Counted from the first letter of the stretch, positions 42,906 to 50,987 are shown. The stretch is 64,000 bases of DNA from Chloroflexota bacterium (GCA_016210495.1 JACQUC010000200.1:3622-67621), one strand, 5' to 3'. The notes: generated by a model from the sequence alone, not told the origin. Program-made: numbers and translations.

Positions 42906-43702
42906 GTGATATAGGACTCGTACGGCCAGTGACGCCCGAAGCCTTGACCCTCGCCCGTGAGCTAGCCCGGGAGATGGCCAGCGCGAAAGTGCAAATGCTC
43001 CGCTTTTACCAGGAGCGAGATACAATGACGGTAGCTGAGGCTGAGGTTAAAGCCGCCGGTCGAAATGATGTGGACTGGCACGAGCGAACCAAGAATGCAC
43101 CGGCACAACAGGTCGACTGGTGGGGGCTGAACGCCCTGGCCGAGGCCGACCCCGATGCCGCTCAAGCGGTGTGGGGACGGATTGCCGCCGAGGCCCGGGA
43201 CGAACTTGAGAGCGGCGACCGGGCGGCCAAGGCGCTTGAATCCTGTGGCTCGCCGTGGGAGCGCGCGCAGTTCCTCGTTCTGCGCTGCGCCTTCCGCGAA
43301 GAGTGGCGGCCCCGCGGGGGCATCGAGGCGGCCCTGGTAGACACCCTCACCCAAGCCCACAGCGCGTATTTGTTTTGGCTCAACCGGCTTCGCTGGCTAA
43401 ATTCCGTGGAGGCAATTAGGGAGCAGGCGTGCGTGGACCGCGAAGGAAAATGGACGGCGCCGACAGTCTCCCACGTCGAGGCAGTGGAACAGAGCGGCGC
43501 GATGGTCGACAGGTTCAACAGACTATTCTTGCGGACATTGCGAGCGCTGCGCGACCTGCGGCGTTACTCCCCGGCAGTGGTGATCCAGAACGCCGGGCAA
43601 GTGAACCTAGCGGCCGGTGGTGGGCAGCAGGTGAACGTTGCGGATAGCGGAGGCGAAACGATTGCGGGCAACGAGGCGCTCGTGCCAAGACGTGCCCCTT
43701 GA
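42902..43702 (+). CDS. Protein of unknown function in the element
   Basis: 266 residues, start overlapping the previous stop as ATGA. Mostly helical and acidic. The C-terminus has a repeated VIQNAGQVNLAAGGGQQVNVAD pattern of the kind found at the ends of many phage and element proteins. No domain recognised. It is the last gene of the rightward unit that begins with the excisionase-like gene. Confidence 0.6.
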   Translation: MSDIGLVRPVTPEALTLARELAREMASAKVQMLRFYQERDTMTVAEAEVKAAGRNDVDWHERTKNAPAQQVDWWGLNALAEADPDAAQAVWGRIAAEARDELESGDRAAKALESCGSPWERAQFLVLRCAFREEWRPRGGIEAALVDTLTQAHSAYLFWLNRLRWLNSVEAIREQACVDREGKWTAPTVSHVEAVEQSGAMVDRFNRLFLRTLRALRDLRRYSPAVVIQNAGQVNLAAGGGQQVNVADSGGETIAGNEALVPRRAP

Positions 43703-43728
43703 TGCCATCATTGTCAGTGTCCACACAG

Positions 43729-46700
43729 TCAACGCCCACTGAATCTTAGAATCAAGAAGCCGCCGTTGTCATGCGCAACGTAGACGTAGGCGCCGCTAAC
43801 AGCAATCCCATAAGAAGTGCCCGGTTCATAATATGACGCGACCTCCACCGGGTGGACTGGGTCAGCGATGTCCACCGCCCGTACTCCAGACCCGTGCGCA
43901 GCGAGGAACGCATATTGCCCTTGGATCGCCACGCGCCATACCGTATCCGGGACGTCCATTGAAACCCCAGTGAGGTCACTGGGATTGGCAACATTGACTA
44001 CCCATAGCTTTTTGTTTCCGCCAGCCAAATAGGCGTGGGCTCCATCTAGCTTCACGTCGTTGGCGTTTATGGCGGCCCCCTCAGTATTGCCAGCAAGTGT
44101 GGGGCTGGCAGGATCAGAGATGTTGATGATGTAGAGCTGGTCCGAGCCAACGTACGCATAGGTTCCAGAGACCGCCACACTCGTTGCGAAAAAGCCCGAG
44201 GGGGCATAGGACCCCACCTCCCACAAGTGGGCAGTATCCGTGATTGAAACCACCCGCAAGCCTCGTTCCGAATCGGCGACATAGGCATAGTTTCCCGAAA
44301 TGGCGACACGTAGAGCGCTCCCTGGCGTATCGAACGAGGGTCCTAGAACGGGATTCGCGGGGTCAGCGACATCCACGACCTTGAGTCCCGACAGCCCCCC
44401 TGCAATGTAAGCAAGGTGCCCGACTACCTGAATGTCTTTCCACGTGCCACCTCTAATTGCCCTGCTTGTCAGCGCTGGAGTTTCGGGCACAGAAACGTCA
44501 ACGACAGAGAATCCAGATTCGCCAACGTAGACATTTCGCCCCTGAACAGCGACCGCGTACGCTTGTTCCATTGGGAGTTTCGCAATAAGCTGCAAAGAAG
44601 GAGTTGCGGTAGCCGTCGGCGTGTTGGTCGGAGTGGGCGTACTGGTCGGAGTCGCTGTTGACGTCGACGTTGGTGTTGGCGTTGCCGTAGGAGTGGGCGT
44701 ATTCGTAGCCGTGGGCGTTGCCGTACGGGTCATTGTGGCAGTGGGCGTCGATGTCGGCGTTGGGGTTGGAGTGAGCGTTGACACCGCACAAGGAACTGGC
44801 GTGGGTAGCATCGAGGAGACGAGGGCTAATTGCGTCTCAGGTCCTTTACCTGTGGCGCTGGCAGCGCCGGCGCTCGCTCCGATCAAGGGCAGATACGTGC
44901 GCCATTGCTCACCGACAAGGGCAAACAGGCCCGTCTCTCTTGTGGATCCTGTCGCCGTGTTTGCAGTCGGGTTAATACTGCCACTCAATACCCGCCCTGG
45001 GACCAGATTGCGAACTTTGAGCCCCTGTTCTCTGAGCCCAGCTACCTCAGCGTCAGTATACCTCAGCGTGAGAGCCGCGTCGGTGGATAACTGGCCAACA
45101 GGGAGCCCGTTCAGGAGGTTGCAACCGGTGAGCTCGAAAGCGAAAACGTTCTTTCCGTGCTCCATATATACCGGAACCCCGCGGGGAGAATAAGCCACGG
45201 AAACGGGAACGCCTAATGCTCCATCGGGTACGTCAAGCTGCACCCGCCCGCCGTGAAAGATGGTGCTGCCGCCAGTCTGGGGCAATTGCACGACGTGCGG
45301 CGTAGGCGTCGGTGTCGGCGTGGGTGTGGGGGTTGGGGTGAAGGTCGGCGTTGGCGTGCGGGTCGGCGTGGGGGTCGTCGACGGGGTGGGAGTAGGCGTG
45401 GGAACCGAGTTGCGGGCTGCTTGAAGTGCTGTAAAGGCATCAATACGACCGAACCCATAGTAGTCATCCTTGCCAGGAGCACCCCTGTCGACGGCGGTCG
45501 ATTCCATAATGACTCGAACCTGTGCCGCGCTTAGATTGGGATTGATCGACCAGACCAGACCAGCAAGAGCAGATACGTGGGGGGCTGCCATCGAAGTGCC
45601 GCTGAACTCGTCGTAGCTGCCTGCCCACCTCGGAACCGACGACAGAACCCGGCTCCCTGGCGCAGCCACAGAGACGTAGCTGCGATGACCTGAGTATGAC
45701 GCGATACCGTCCCCTTGCTCTGTTGCCCCCACAGCAACGACTCCTGGATAGGCTGCTGGATATTCGATCGGGTTTTCGACAGGGCATCCAGAGTCAACGG
45801 TGCCACAATTGCCGCTTGAGGCGACGACGAGAACTCCTCGGCTTACCGCGTAAGCCACCGCATTGCGAAGGGTGCTGAAGTCCACGGTGCCACCAAGGCT
45901 TAGATTGAGCACACGCGAGCCAGAGTTCGTTGCATCCACAATCGCCTGAGCTGTCAACGCTGCGGTAGTCCTGCCAGAGGAGTCCAACACACGCCAAATC
46001 GCCACGGAGACGCCGTGTGCCAAGCTGGAAACCCCTATTCCGTTATTGGTCCTCGCGGCGATGATGCCCGCCACGTGAGTGCCATGCCCATAGCCGTCGT
46101 AGCTAACATTACCCCCGTCCACGTAGTCCAACCCTCTGTACAGGTTGAGTGGCTGATCCGGATGCCCCACATCGAATCCGGAATCGATCACCGAAACTAA
46201 TATGGAGTTTGAACCGCGGTTGATATCCCACGCCAGTGGAGCGCCAACAGCTTGCAAGCCCCACTGCCATCCGTAGAGGGGGTCATTCGGGCTGAACTGA
46301 ACGCCCGGCCCACGCCTCGCGGCTGGGATTCCTACGGGCGTGGGTGGAAGACTAAGGACGGCGTTCACCTCCACGTAGATGAAGAGGCCGGACCGCTCCA
46401 GGATGTCCTTGATTGATTGCTCCCCACCGACCGGTACAGATATCAAGAGGGTCTCCGGATCGGGTATTATCCTGCGCACAATGTTAATTCCTGATGTTGA
46501 AGAGAGCACGGCAAGCCCCTGCGCCCTGCGGTCGGCTTGAAGGGCGACTATGAGTTCACCCGGGGAGTAACTGCCGGCAAGCCCGGGGTTGACCCCAACA
46601 CCAAGTGGTCTCTTATCCTGTGGCTGAAACAGGAGCGCATTTGGGCGAATCTCGGCTGGCGGCGGTTCGGGGGCTGCTGCTGACCCGAACTGGGCCGACA

Positions 46701-46764
46701 AGTAGACTACGAGGAATAGTCCGGGCACGAGGAATAGCGCTGCATTCACAGAACAGAGCCGCAT
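43729..46764 (-). CDS. Secreted subtilisin-like serine protease (S8) with Thr-Pro linkers and LVIVD repeats
   Basis: 1011 residues from the ATG with GGAGG upstream. Signal peptide (FLVPGLFLVVYLSAQFG), propeptide, then an S8 domain with the full triad: VIDSGFD, GHGTHVAG and GTSMAAPH. Two Pro/Thr-rich linkers follow (around residues 500-530 and 690-750), separated by a ZU5-like beta domain. The C-terminal 270 residues are repeats of the LVIVD type (YVGESGFSVVDVS, YIAGGLSGLKVVDVADP), a beta-propeller. The protein should be exported and could degrade or bind extracellular protein. It is oriented against its neighbours and looks like cargo of the element. Confidence 0.9.
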   Translation of the reverse strand: MRLCSVNAALFLVPGLFLVVYLSAQFGSAAAPEPPPAEIRPNALLFQPQDKRPLGVGVNPGLAGSYSPGELIVALQADRRAQGLAVLSSTSGINIVRRIIPDPETLLISVPVGGEQSIKDILERSGLFIYVEVNAVLSLPPTPVGIPAARRGPGVQFSPNDPLYGWQWGLQAVGAPLAWDINRGSNSILVSVIDSGFDVGHPDQPLNLYRGLDYVDGGNVSYDGYGHGTHVAGIIAARTNNGIGVSSLAHGVSVAIWRVLDSSGRTTAALTAQAIVDATNSGSRVLNLSLGGTVDFSTLRNAVAYAVSRGVLVVASSGNCGTVDSGCPVENPIEYPAAYPGVVAVGATEQGDGIASYSGHRSYVSVAAPGSRVLSSVPRWAGSYDEFSGTSMAAPHVSALAGLVWSINPNLSAAQVRVIMESTAVDRGAPGKDDYYGFGRIDAFTALQAARNSVPTPTPTPSTTPTPTRTPTPTFTPTPTPTPTPTPTPHVVQLPQTGGSTIFHGGRVQLDVPDGALGVPVSVAYSPRGVPVYMEHGKNVFAFELTGCNLLNGLPVGQLSTDAALTLRYTDAEVAGLREQGLKVRNLVPGRVLSGSINPTANTATGSTRETGLFALVGEQWRTYLPLIGASAGAASATGKGPETQLALVSSMLPTPVPCAVSTLTPTPTPTSTPTATMTRTATPTATNTPTPTATPTPTSTSTATPTSTPTPTNTPTATATPSLQLIAKLPMEQAYAVAVQGRNVYVGESGFSVVDVSVPETPALTSRAIRGGTWKDIQVVGHLAYIAGGLSGLKVVDVADPANPVLGPSFDTPGSALRVAISGNYAYVADSERGLRVVSITDTAHLWEVGSYAPSGFFATSVAVSGTYAYVGSDQLYIINISDPASPTLAGNTEGAAINANDVKLDGAHAYLAGGNKKLWVVNVANPSDLTGVSMDVPDTVWRVAIQGQYAFLAAHGSGVRAVDIADPVHPVEVASYYEPGTSYGIAVSGAYVYVAHDNGGFLILRFSGR

Positions 46765-46949
46765 CGCGTCCTCCGGAGTATTGCAGAAACCAACCACGGT
46801 TCCACGACGTGCCGTATCCGTAGAAAGCCAGAAGCGCCTACAACCAGGCGCCCCACACAGCTGGCCGTACTATCCGCCCCGCTCGATTCGCACCAGTTAA
46901 TCATGCCCTTGGCTGGACGCCACCAAGGACGAAAACCCGGGGACGTTCA

Positions 46950-46975
46950 CCACGAAGGACACGAAGGACACGAAG
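46950..46975. repeat. Left arm of an interrupted CACGAAGGA-type inverted repeat
   Basis: CCACGAAGGACACGAAGG continues with ACACGAAG. The matching arm (CTTTGTGTTCTTTGTGTC, then TTTGTGG) is at 48083-48107. The insertion sequence lies between them. The rest of 46765-46949 shows no gene. Confidence 0.6.
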
Positions 46976-46985
46976 TTCTCTTCTA

Positions 46986-48074
46986 CTGACCTGTGCATAG
47001 ATATCTAAAGGTGGCCTGGAATGTGCCGCACCGAGTGGTATGATACACACAAGACCAGCTCAGCCCCACGACTGGAAAGAGGGTCGTCGTTTCCGGGCGT
47101 GGGAACTCTTCCGCCAGGGCTGGAAGCAGTGCCATGTCGCGGCTGCACTGGGCGTTACGCCCGGGGCAGTGAGTCACTGGCTGAAGCGCGCACGGGCCGA
47201 AGGCATCGAAGCGTTGCACCGCCATCCAGGACCTGGGCCGGGGACCAGGTTGACGACCGAGCAAGTTGCACGCCTGCCGCACCTGTTGGAGCGTGGGGCG
47301 GAGGCCTTCGGGTTTCGGGGCGCAGTCTGGACGACTGCCCGCGTAGCCGTGTTGATCGAGCGGGAGTTTGGCGTCCGCTACAATCGCGCGCATGTCAGTC
47401 GCCTCCTACGTACGATTTGCTGGAGTGTCCAGAAACCGATTCGCCGAGCTACCCAACGCAACGAGCAGAGTATTGCGGCGTGGTACGCCGAACGCTGGCC
47501 AGCACTCAAAAAAAGGCCGAGACTGAAGGGCGCACCATCATCTGGATAGATCAATCGGGCTTCTACCTGTTGCCGGCAGTCGTGCGGACCTATGCCCCAC
47601 GGGGCCGGACGCCAGTCCTGCGCGTCCCGTTGACGCGTGATCACGTGGCGGCCATCAGCGGCATTACGCTGGAAGGAGCGCTCTACTGCTCTACTCAAGA
47701 GCGTCCTTTCCGCAGCCCAGACGTGGTTCGGTTTCTCCGTCACCTGCTGCATCACGTTCCTGGCATGCTGTTGGTGATCTGGGATGGCTCTCCCATTCAC
47801 CGCGGTCAAGTCGTAAAGGACTTCCTGGCCAATGGGCGTTCCCAGCGCCTGCACATCGAGCAGTTGCCGGGATATGCGCCCGAACTGAATCCAGACGAAG
47901 GTGTCTGGCAGTGCCTCAAGCAGGTCGAGTTGCGGAATCGGTGCTGCTCCGACATCCCGAGCTTGCGTCGCGAGTTGCGGCTTGCGACGGCAAGGCTCCG
48001 CCACAAGCGTCAGGTGATTCAAGGCTGTATCCGCCATGCTGGTTACTATGTTTAGCTCTCTATGCACAGGTCAG
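46986..48074 (+). mobile_element. IS630-family insertion sequence
   Basis: 1089 bp bounded by inverted ends CTGACCTGTGCATAGA (left) and its complement at the right (CTATGCACAGGTCAG), with TA on both outer sides (46984-46985 and 48075-48076), the TA target duplication of IS630/Tc1-mariner elements. It carries one transposase made by frameshifting. It looks complete and recent. Confidence 0.9.
47040..48055 (+). CDS. IS630-family transposase, expressed by -1 frameshift
   Basis: The first part (47040-47549) encodes the N-terminal HTH region (FRAWELFRQGWKQCHVAAALGVTPGAVSHWL; GVRYNRAHVSRLLR). The second part continues in the -1 frame to 48055 with the DDE domain: IIWIDQSGFY, LVIWDGSPIHRG and ELNPDEGVWQ supply the two Asp and the Glu. 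The switch point is a run of seven A (47508-47514, ending AAAAAAAGG), a classic slippery site. Programmed -1 frameshifting is usual in this family, so the two parts together are a functional enzyme, not a pseudogene. Confidence 0.88.
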
Positions 48075-48082
48075 TAATTTCC

Positions 48083-48107
48083 CTTTGTGTTCTTTGTGTC
48101 TTTGTGG
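48083..48107. repeat. Right arm of the interrupted inverted repeat
   Basis: Complementary, with a few differences, to 46950-46975. Before the insertion the two arms would have lain close together and formed a hairpin-like repeat. Confidence 0.6.
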
Positions 48108-48338
48108 TTAGCGTATTTTCGTACTAGCAACGGAGGCAACTGCAGGAATAGGTGACGTGAAGGTAACATAGCATCCATCTGCCATAAAGTCAATAGAGTC
48201 CTTGATAATCTGCTAGCTGGGGGGCCCTGAAGGGAGTGCTTCACGCCGCCAACTGGCGCTGCCTCTTGCCAAGCGGCCTGAAGCGGTTGCTTTAGCGCCG
48301 TGACGCCAGTGTTACCGAGGTGGCGTCACCCGGCTTTT

Positions 48339-48361
48339 GTCGTCAAAGTCGTCTATGTCGT
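48339..48361 (+). repeat. GTCGT-N4 triple repeat, copy 2
   Basis: GTCGT at 48339, 48348 and 48357, 9-base period, preceded by CTTTT as in the other two copies. Confidence 0.7.
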
Positions 48362-48378
48362 AGTAAGTTTCGCGACCT

Positions 48379-48520
48379 ATGACCACGAAGGCCATTGCGG
48401 AAGCGTTTCCCAACTGACCCGACTACCACGAGCTCCCAGGGGGGCAAGACAGGTTACAGGATTCAGTGGAAGGACTTGCAGGAGTTTATTGTGATCGAGC
48501 AGGGCAAGAAATGGCAATGA
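48379..48520 (+). pseudogene. Decayed excisionase/HTH-like fragment
   Basis: MTTKAIAEAFPN is followed by a stop. In another frame GKTGYRIQWKDLQEFIVIEQ resembles the C-terminal wing and helix of small HTH_17 excisionases such as the one at 39756 (VRIGRSVRVPVSALRQW). At least one stop and one frameshift separate the pieces. Recognition rests on short stretches, so it is tentative. Confidence 0.35.
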
Positions 48521-48583
48521 CGAACCACGAATCGTGTTTGTTAACGAATGGTCTTTGGGGGCTTGCATATTGGCCCCAAGTGA

Positions 48584-48612
48584 TTGACTTGGCCCTTCAA
48601 AGTTGCTATGCT
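48584..48612 (+). promoter_or_regulatory. Promoter and operator of the MerR-DUF433/DUF5615 pair
   Basis: TTGACT (48584-48589), 17 bases, TATGCT (48607-48612). The -35 lies inside the inverted repeat CCAAGT-GATTG-ACTTGG (48576-48592), as expected for an autoregulated toxin-antitoxin operon. Confidence 0.65.
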
Positions 48613-48668
48613 GGGCTTGACAGCGAACCAGCCGCTTTTTCCTAAATTAGCGGAGAGGATCAAGCCGA

Positions 48669-49334
48669 ATGATGGATGATATGTTGGCTTTCAGCATTGA
48701 GCAGGTCTCTCGTCTGACTGGTGTTTCGGTACGTCAACTGACGCATTGGGATAACAAGGGCTTCTTTGTAGCTCGCTACACTCAGGAAAACCGGCGCACC
48801 CCATTCAGTCGTGTATATTCGTTCCGTGATGTCGTCGGCCTTCGCACGCTCGCCGTTCTCCGCAATGAGCACAAAGTCTCGCTTCAAGAATTGCGGAAGG
48901 TCAAAGACTGGTTTGCAAAACACTACGACAACCCTTGGGCTGAGTTGACATTCTATGTTGGCGGTGGACACGTCTTCTTTGACGATCCCGAGTCAGGAAA
49001 ACGCATGGCGGGCGTATCGCCAAGGCAACAGGTGATGACCTTCGAGATGATCAAGGTCGCTGACGAAATTCGCGAAGCTGCCATGAGACTGCGCGACCGC
49101 ACACCTGATCAGATCGGACGGATCGAGCGCAATCGCTACACTCTCCACAACGCTCCAAGATTGGCCGGGACACGTATTCCCACGTCAGTGGTCTGGGACT
49201 TTCACGAAGCAGGGTACGGTGTTCACGAAATCATTAGCCAATATCCACGTCTCACCCCTGAAGACGTGCAAGAAGCGCTAGAGTACGAGAGGCAACGGCG
49301 CGAGAATGCACGTCAAGTGAAGCAAGCAAGTTAG
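48669..49334 (+). CDS. MerR-like HTH plus DUF433 antitoxin-type protein
   Basis: 221 residues. The N-terminal MerR-like HTH reads FSIEQVSRLTGVSVRQLTHWDNKGFF and continues to VYSFRDVVGLRTLAVLRNEHKVSLQELRKV. The C-terminal DUF433 domain has LAGTRIPTSVVWDFHEAGYGVHEIISQYPRLTPEDVQEAL. DUF433 proteins are the usual partners of DUF5615 PIN-like toxins; here it is fused to a full DNA-binding domain, fitting direct autoregulation. The next gene starts 17 bases later. The stretch is visibly more AT-rich than the flanking chromosome. Confidence 0.8.
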   Translation: MMDDMLAFSIEQVSRLTGVSVRQLTHWDNKGFFVARYTQENRRTPFSRVYSFRDVVGLRTLAVLRNEHKVSLQELRKVKDWFAKHYDNPWAELTFYVGGGHVFFDDPESGKRMAGVSPRQQVMTFEMIKVADEIREAAMRLRDRTPDQIGRIERNRYTLHNAPRLAGTRIPTSVVWDFHEAGYGVHEIISQYPRLTPEDVQEALEYERQRRENARQVKQAS

Positions 49335-49351
49335 AGTTACAAAAGATAAGA

Positions 49352-49735
49352 ATGCTTCTCCTTGTTGACGAATGCGTTCCTGTCGATGTTGGCAGGGTCC
49401 TAGCTGGGCGCGGTCATGATGTGAGATTTGTGCGCGAGTACTTCGGGTCTGGGACTAAAGACCCTGTTATTAGTATAGGCGGCGATTTCATGGGCGCTGT
49501 TGTCGTTACTCTGGACAAAGATTTCCGTTCTCTTGTTAAGCGAGTGGCACGAGGAGAACGGCAAAGCTTCCGCAAGTTGGGCCGCATTAGCCTTCGATGC
49601 AGCCCTGTGAGGGCGACCCAGCGTGTGAAAGCGCTTGCTGAATGGATTGAATTTGCGTACCTTCAAGCTCAGAAGTCCTCAGACAAACGGATGATCATAC
49701 AGATTACTGAGACAAACTTTACCGCCGTATGTTAG
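49352..49735 (+). CDS. DUF5615 PIN-like toxin
   Basis: 127 residues. LLLVDECVPVDVGRVLAGRGHDVRFVREYFGSGTKDPVI and VVVTLDKDFRSLV carry the acidic residues of the Mut7-C/PIN-like fold (D6, E7, D-K-D). It is the predicted RNase toxin of the pair with the MerR-DUF433 protein. Family knowledge supports the pairing; toxicity has not been shown for this gene. It lies at the right end of the element, where stabilising modules are often found. Confidence 0.75.
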   Translation: MLLLVDECVPVDVGRVLAGRGHDVRFVREYFGSGTKDPVISIGGDFMGAVVVTLDKDFRSLVKRVARGERQSFRKLGRISLRCSPVRATQRVKALAEWIEFAYLQAQKSSDKRMIIQITETNFTAVC

Positions 49736-49808
49736 GTTTTGAAAGAATTCCCTTGGCACCGAAATGGCACCCAAATTCCTGAACCGTACTTGGTCGCCAT
49801 GACCTTTT

Positions 49809-49831
49809 GTCGTTTCGGTCGTTTATGTCGT
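49809..49831 (+). repeat. GTCGT-N4 triple repeat, copy 3
   Basis: GTCGT at 49809, 49818 and 49827. The flank GACCTTTT at 49801 is the exact complement of the AAAAGGTC flank of copy 1. Confidence 0.7.
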
Positions 49832-49899
49832 AGGCGCAAAGGGCAGCAGCCAGATGCGTGAGTTCCTCCCGCGTTGACGGGAAGTGGTATAATATGTGC

Positions 49900-49923
49900 T
49901 GACACCAAAACTGACACCAAAAC
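49900..49923. repeat. Right-end arm-type repeats
   Basis: TGACACCAAAAC twice in tandem, in the same orientation as the left-end copy at 37551. Looser versions (TGGCACCNAAA) precede them at about 49753-49773. A TGGTATAAT extended -10 at 49885-49893 reads outward. Confidence 0.55.
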
Positions 49924-50026
49924 TAACAACACGCACTAGCACGGGGGCGGATGGGCTAAGATATTAAGGGCTGATACATCAACCAATTATCACGTGGCAG
50001 CACGCAGCAACACGCCTGTATCGTCC

Positions 50027-50096
50027 TTCAAAACCGTTGCGAGGCATCTGCGGGATGTCTCGGGTGGGTTCGACTCCCACGCACCCCCGCCAAAAG
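50027..50096 (+). repeat. Right attachment site (attR), tRNA-Sec 3' fragment
   Basis: Exact 70-bp copy of 37390-37459. It lacks the acceptor 5' strand, D arm and 5' half of the anticodon stem, so it is not a tRNA gene. Confidence 0.9.
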
Positions 50097-50127
50097 AGAG
50101 GGCCTGCCTGCCGTGCAGGTCTGAAAG

Positions 50128-50184
50128 ATGTCAATAGATGTGAATTGAGGGCTTATTGACATGGGCTAGCTGGGGTGGTACATT
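50128..50184 (+). promoter_or_regulatory. Promoter and operator of a three-gene operon
   Basis: TTGACA (50156-50161), 17 bases, TACATT (50179-50184). The perfect inverted repeat ATGTCAATA (50128-50136) / TATTGACAT (50154-50162) overlaps the -35 box, which suggests repression by a dimeric protein. Confidence 0.65.
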
Positions 50185-50245
50185 GCACTGAGGTGTTTGT
50201 CAAACTCTGGCTTGCCAATTGCAGCATACTTGCAAGGAGATTCTT

Positions 50246-50587
50246 ATGGCTGCAGAGAAACCGAAGAAGCAGGAAAACACAGAGAAACAGGGCCTTGCGC
50301 TCCCACTCGAATGGTATGTTCCAGAAAGCATTATTAGCCGATACGCGACTAATATGGCCGTTCAGTTTTCTGGCCAAGAATTCATCATTTCTTTCTTTGA
50401 GGCGCGGCCACCGTTGGTAATCGGTTCACCAGATGTCGTGAAAAAGGAATTGGAGCAAATGCAGGCTGTGCGGGCTGAATGCGTTGCCAGGATCATCGTA
50501 TCAAAGGAACGAATGCCGGTCTTCGTCAATGTCCTCCAACAGCAGATTCAACGATCTCTAGGCCACGTCGATGAGGAGCCAGATTAG
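50246..50587 (+). CDS. DUF3467-like small protein
   Basis: 113 residues from MAAEKPKKQ with AAGGAGA upstream. YATNMAVQFSGQEFIISFFEARPP resembles the small beta-rich DUF3467 family, whose role is unknown. A Lys/Glu-rich N-terminal tail precedes it. It is first of three overlapping genes in the AT-richer remnant between the second and third att copies. Confidence 0.55.
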   Translation: MAAEKPKKQENTEKQGLALPLEWYVPESIISRYATNMAVQFSGQEFIISFFEARPPLVIGSPDVVKKELEQMQAVRAECVARIIVSKERMPVFVNVLQQQIQRSLGHVDEEPD

Positions 50588-50987
50588 CTTTATGGACACC
50601 GCGATTGTTGCGGCGGGAAGCACGGATGCACATCGGTTGGTAACTCGTGCTGCCGAGGTGTCTGGGGGCTACTATCGAGTATCTCCGCTTGTCATTCTCG
50701 GCGGCCTTGCTGTGCCGGGGTGGCTAATTACTCAAGATTTGCCGGTAAGACTTGAGCAGGAGCAAGACGGCACTTTCATCGCATCTGATGATGTTTTCGC
50801 TGTTTATGGCACAGCAGATACATTAGCCGACGCCGTTGAAGATTACGTTATTTCCCTGATCGAATATTATGAACTCCTAAACACACCGCCCATGAGTCAA
50901 GAAACCAGGTTGCTCCTCCAACGACTCCGGCGCTACCTACGTCCTATCGAAGACTTGGAGCCAATCTATGCCACGCAAGCCGCGTGA
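50571..50987 (+). CDS. Unknown protein, possible antitoxin
   Basis: 138 residues. The C-terminal part VRLEQEQDGTFIASDDVFAVYGTADTLADAVEDYVISLIEYYELL has the look of a partly degraded HicB-type RNase-H-like fold or an antitoxin dimerisation region. The N-terminus is not recognised. It overlaps the gene before by 17 bases and the one after by 20. Assignment as antitoxin rests mainly on its position before a HicA-like gene. Confidence 0.45.
   Translation: MRSQISFMDTAIVAAGSTDAHRLVTRAAEVSGGYYRVSPLVILGGLAVPGWLITQDLPVRLEQEQDGTFIASDDVFAVYGTADTLADAVEDYVISLIEYYELLNTPPMSQETRLLLQRLRRYLRPIEDLEPIYATQAA

Larger units (their letters stand above)
48108..48583. other. Non-coding stretch of the element with decayed HTH fragment
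   Basis: Holds a 9-bp hairpin GTGACGCCA/TGGCGTCAC at 48300-48329 followed by a short T-run, triple repeat copy 2 at 48339-48361, and a decayed excisionase-like fragment at about 48379-48520. No intact gene is seen. Confidence 0.5.
37390..50096. mobile_element. Integrative element in tRNA-Sec, about 12.6 kb
   Basis: The element is bounded by the 70-bp attL/attR repeats, with a tyrosine integrase 127 bases from attL. Contents in order: integrase and a zinc-finger protein (minus strand), an excisionase-like HTH protein, primase-polymerase, three unknown small proteins, a subtilisin-like protease, an IS630-type element and a MerR-DUF433/DUF5615 pair. No capsid, portal, terminase or conjugation genes are recognised. 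This resembles a satellite-like or replicating genomic island. Its mobility today is unknown; the IS and a decayed HTH fragment show it has been evolving in place. Confidence 0.85.

Noticed and set aside
44600..45420. CRISPR array or tandem DNA repeat
   Set aside because: The short-period repeats encode the Thr-Pro linkers of the subtilisin-like protease; there are no spacers.
47378..48067. Minus-strand open frame of 229 codons over the IS
   Set aside because: It is antisense to the transposase, which has the DDE residues and HTH.
37390..50096. Prophage
   Set aside because: No capsid, portal, tail, terminase, lysis or lysogeny-repressor gene is recognised, so the broader term integrative element is used.
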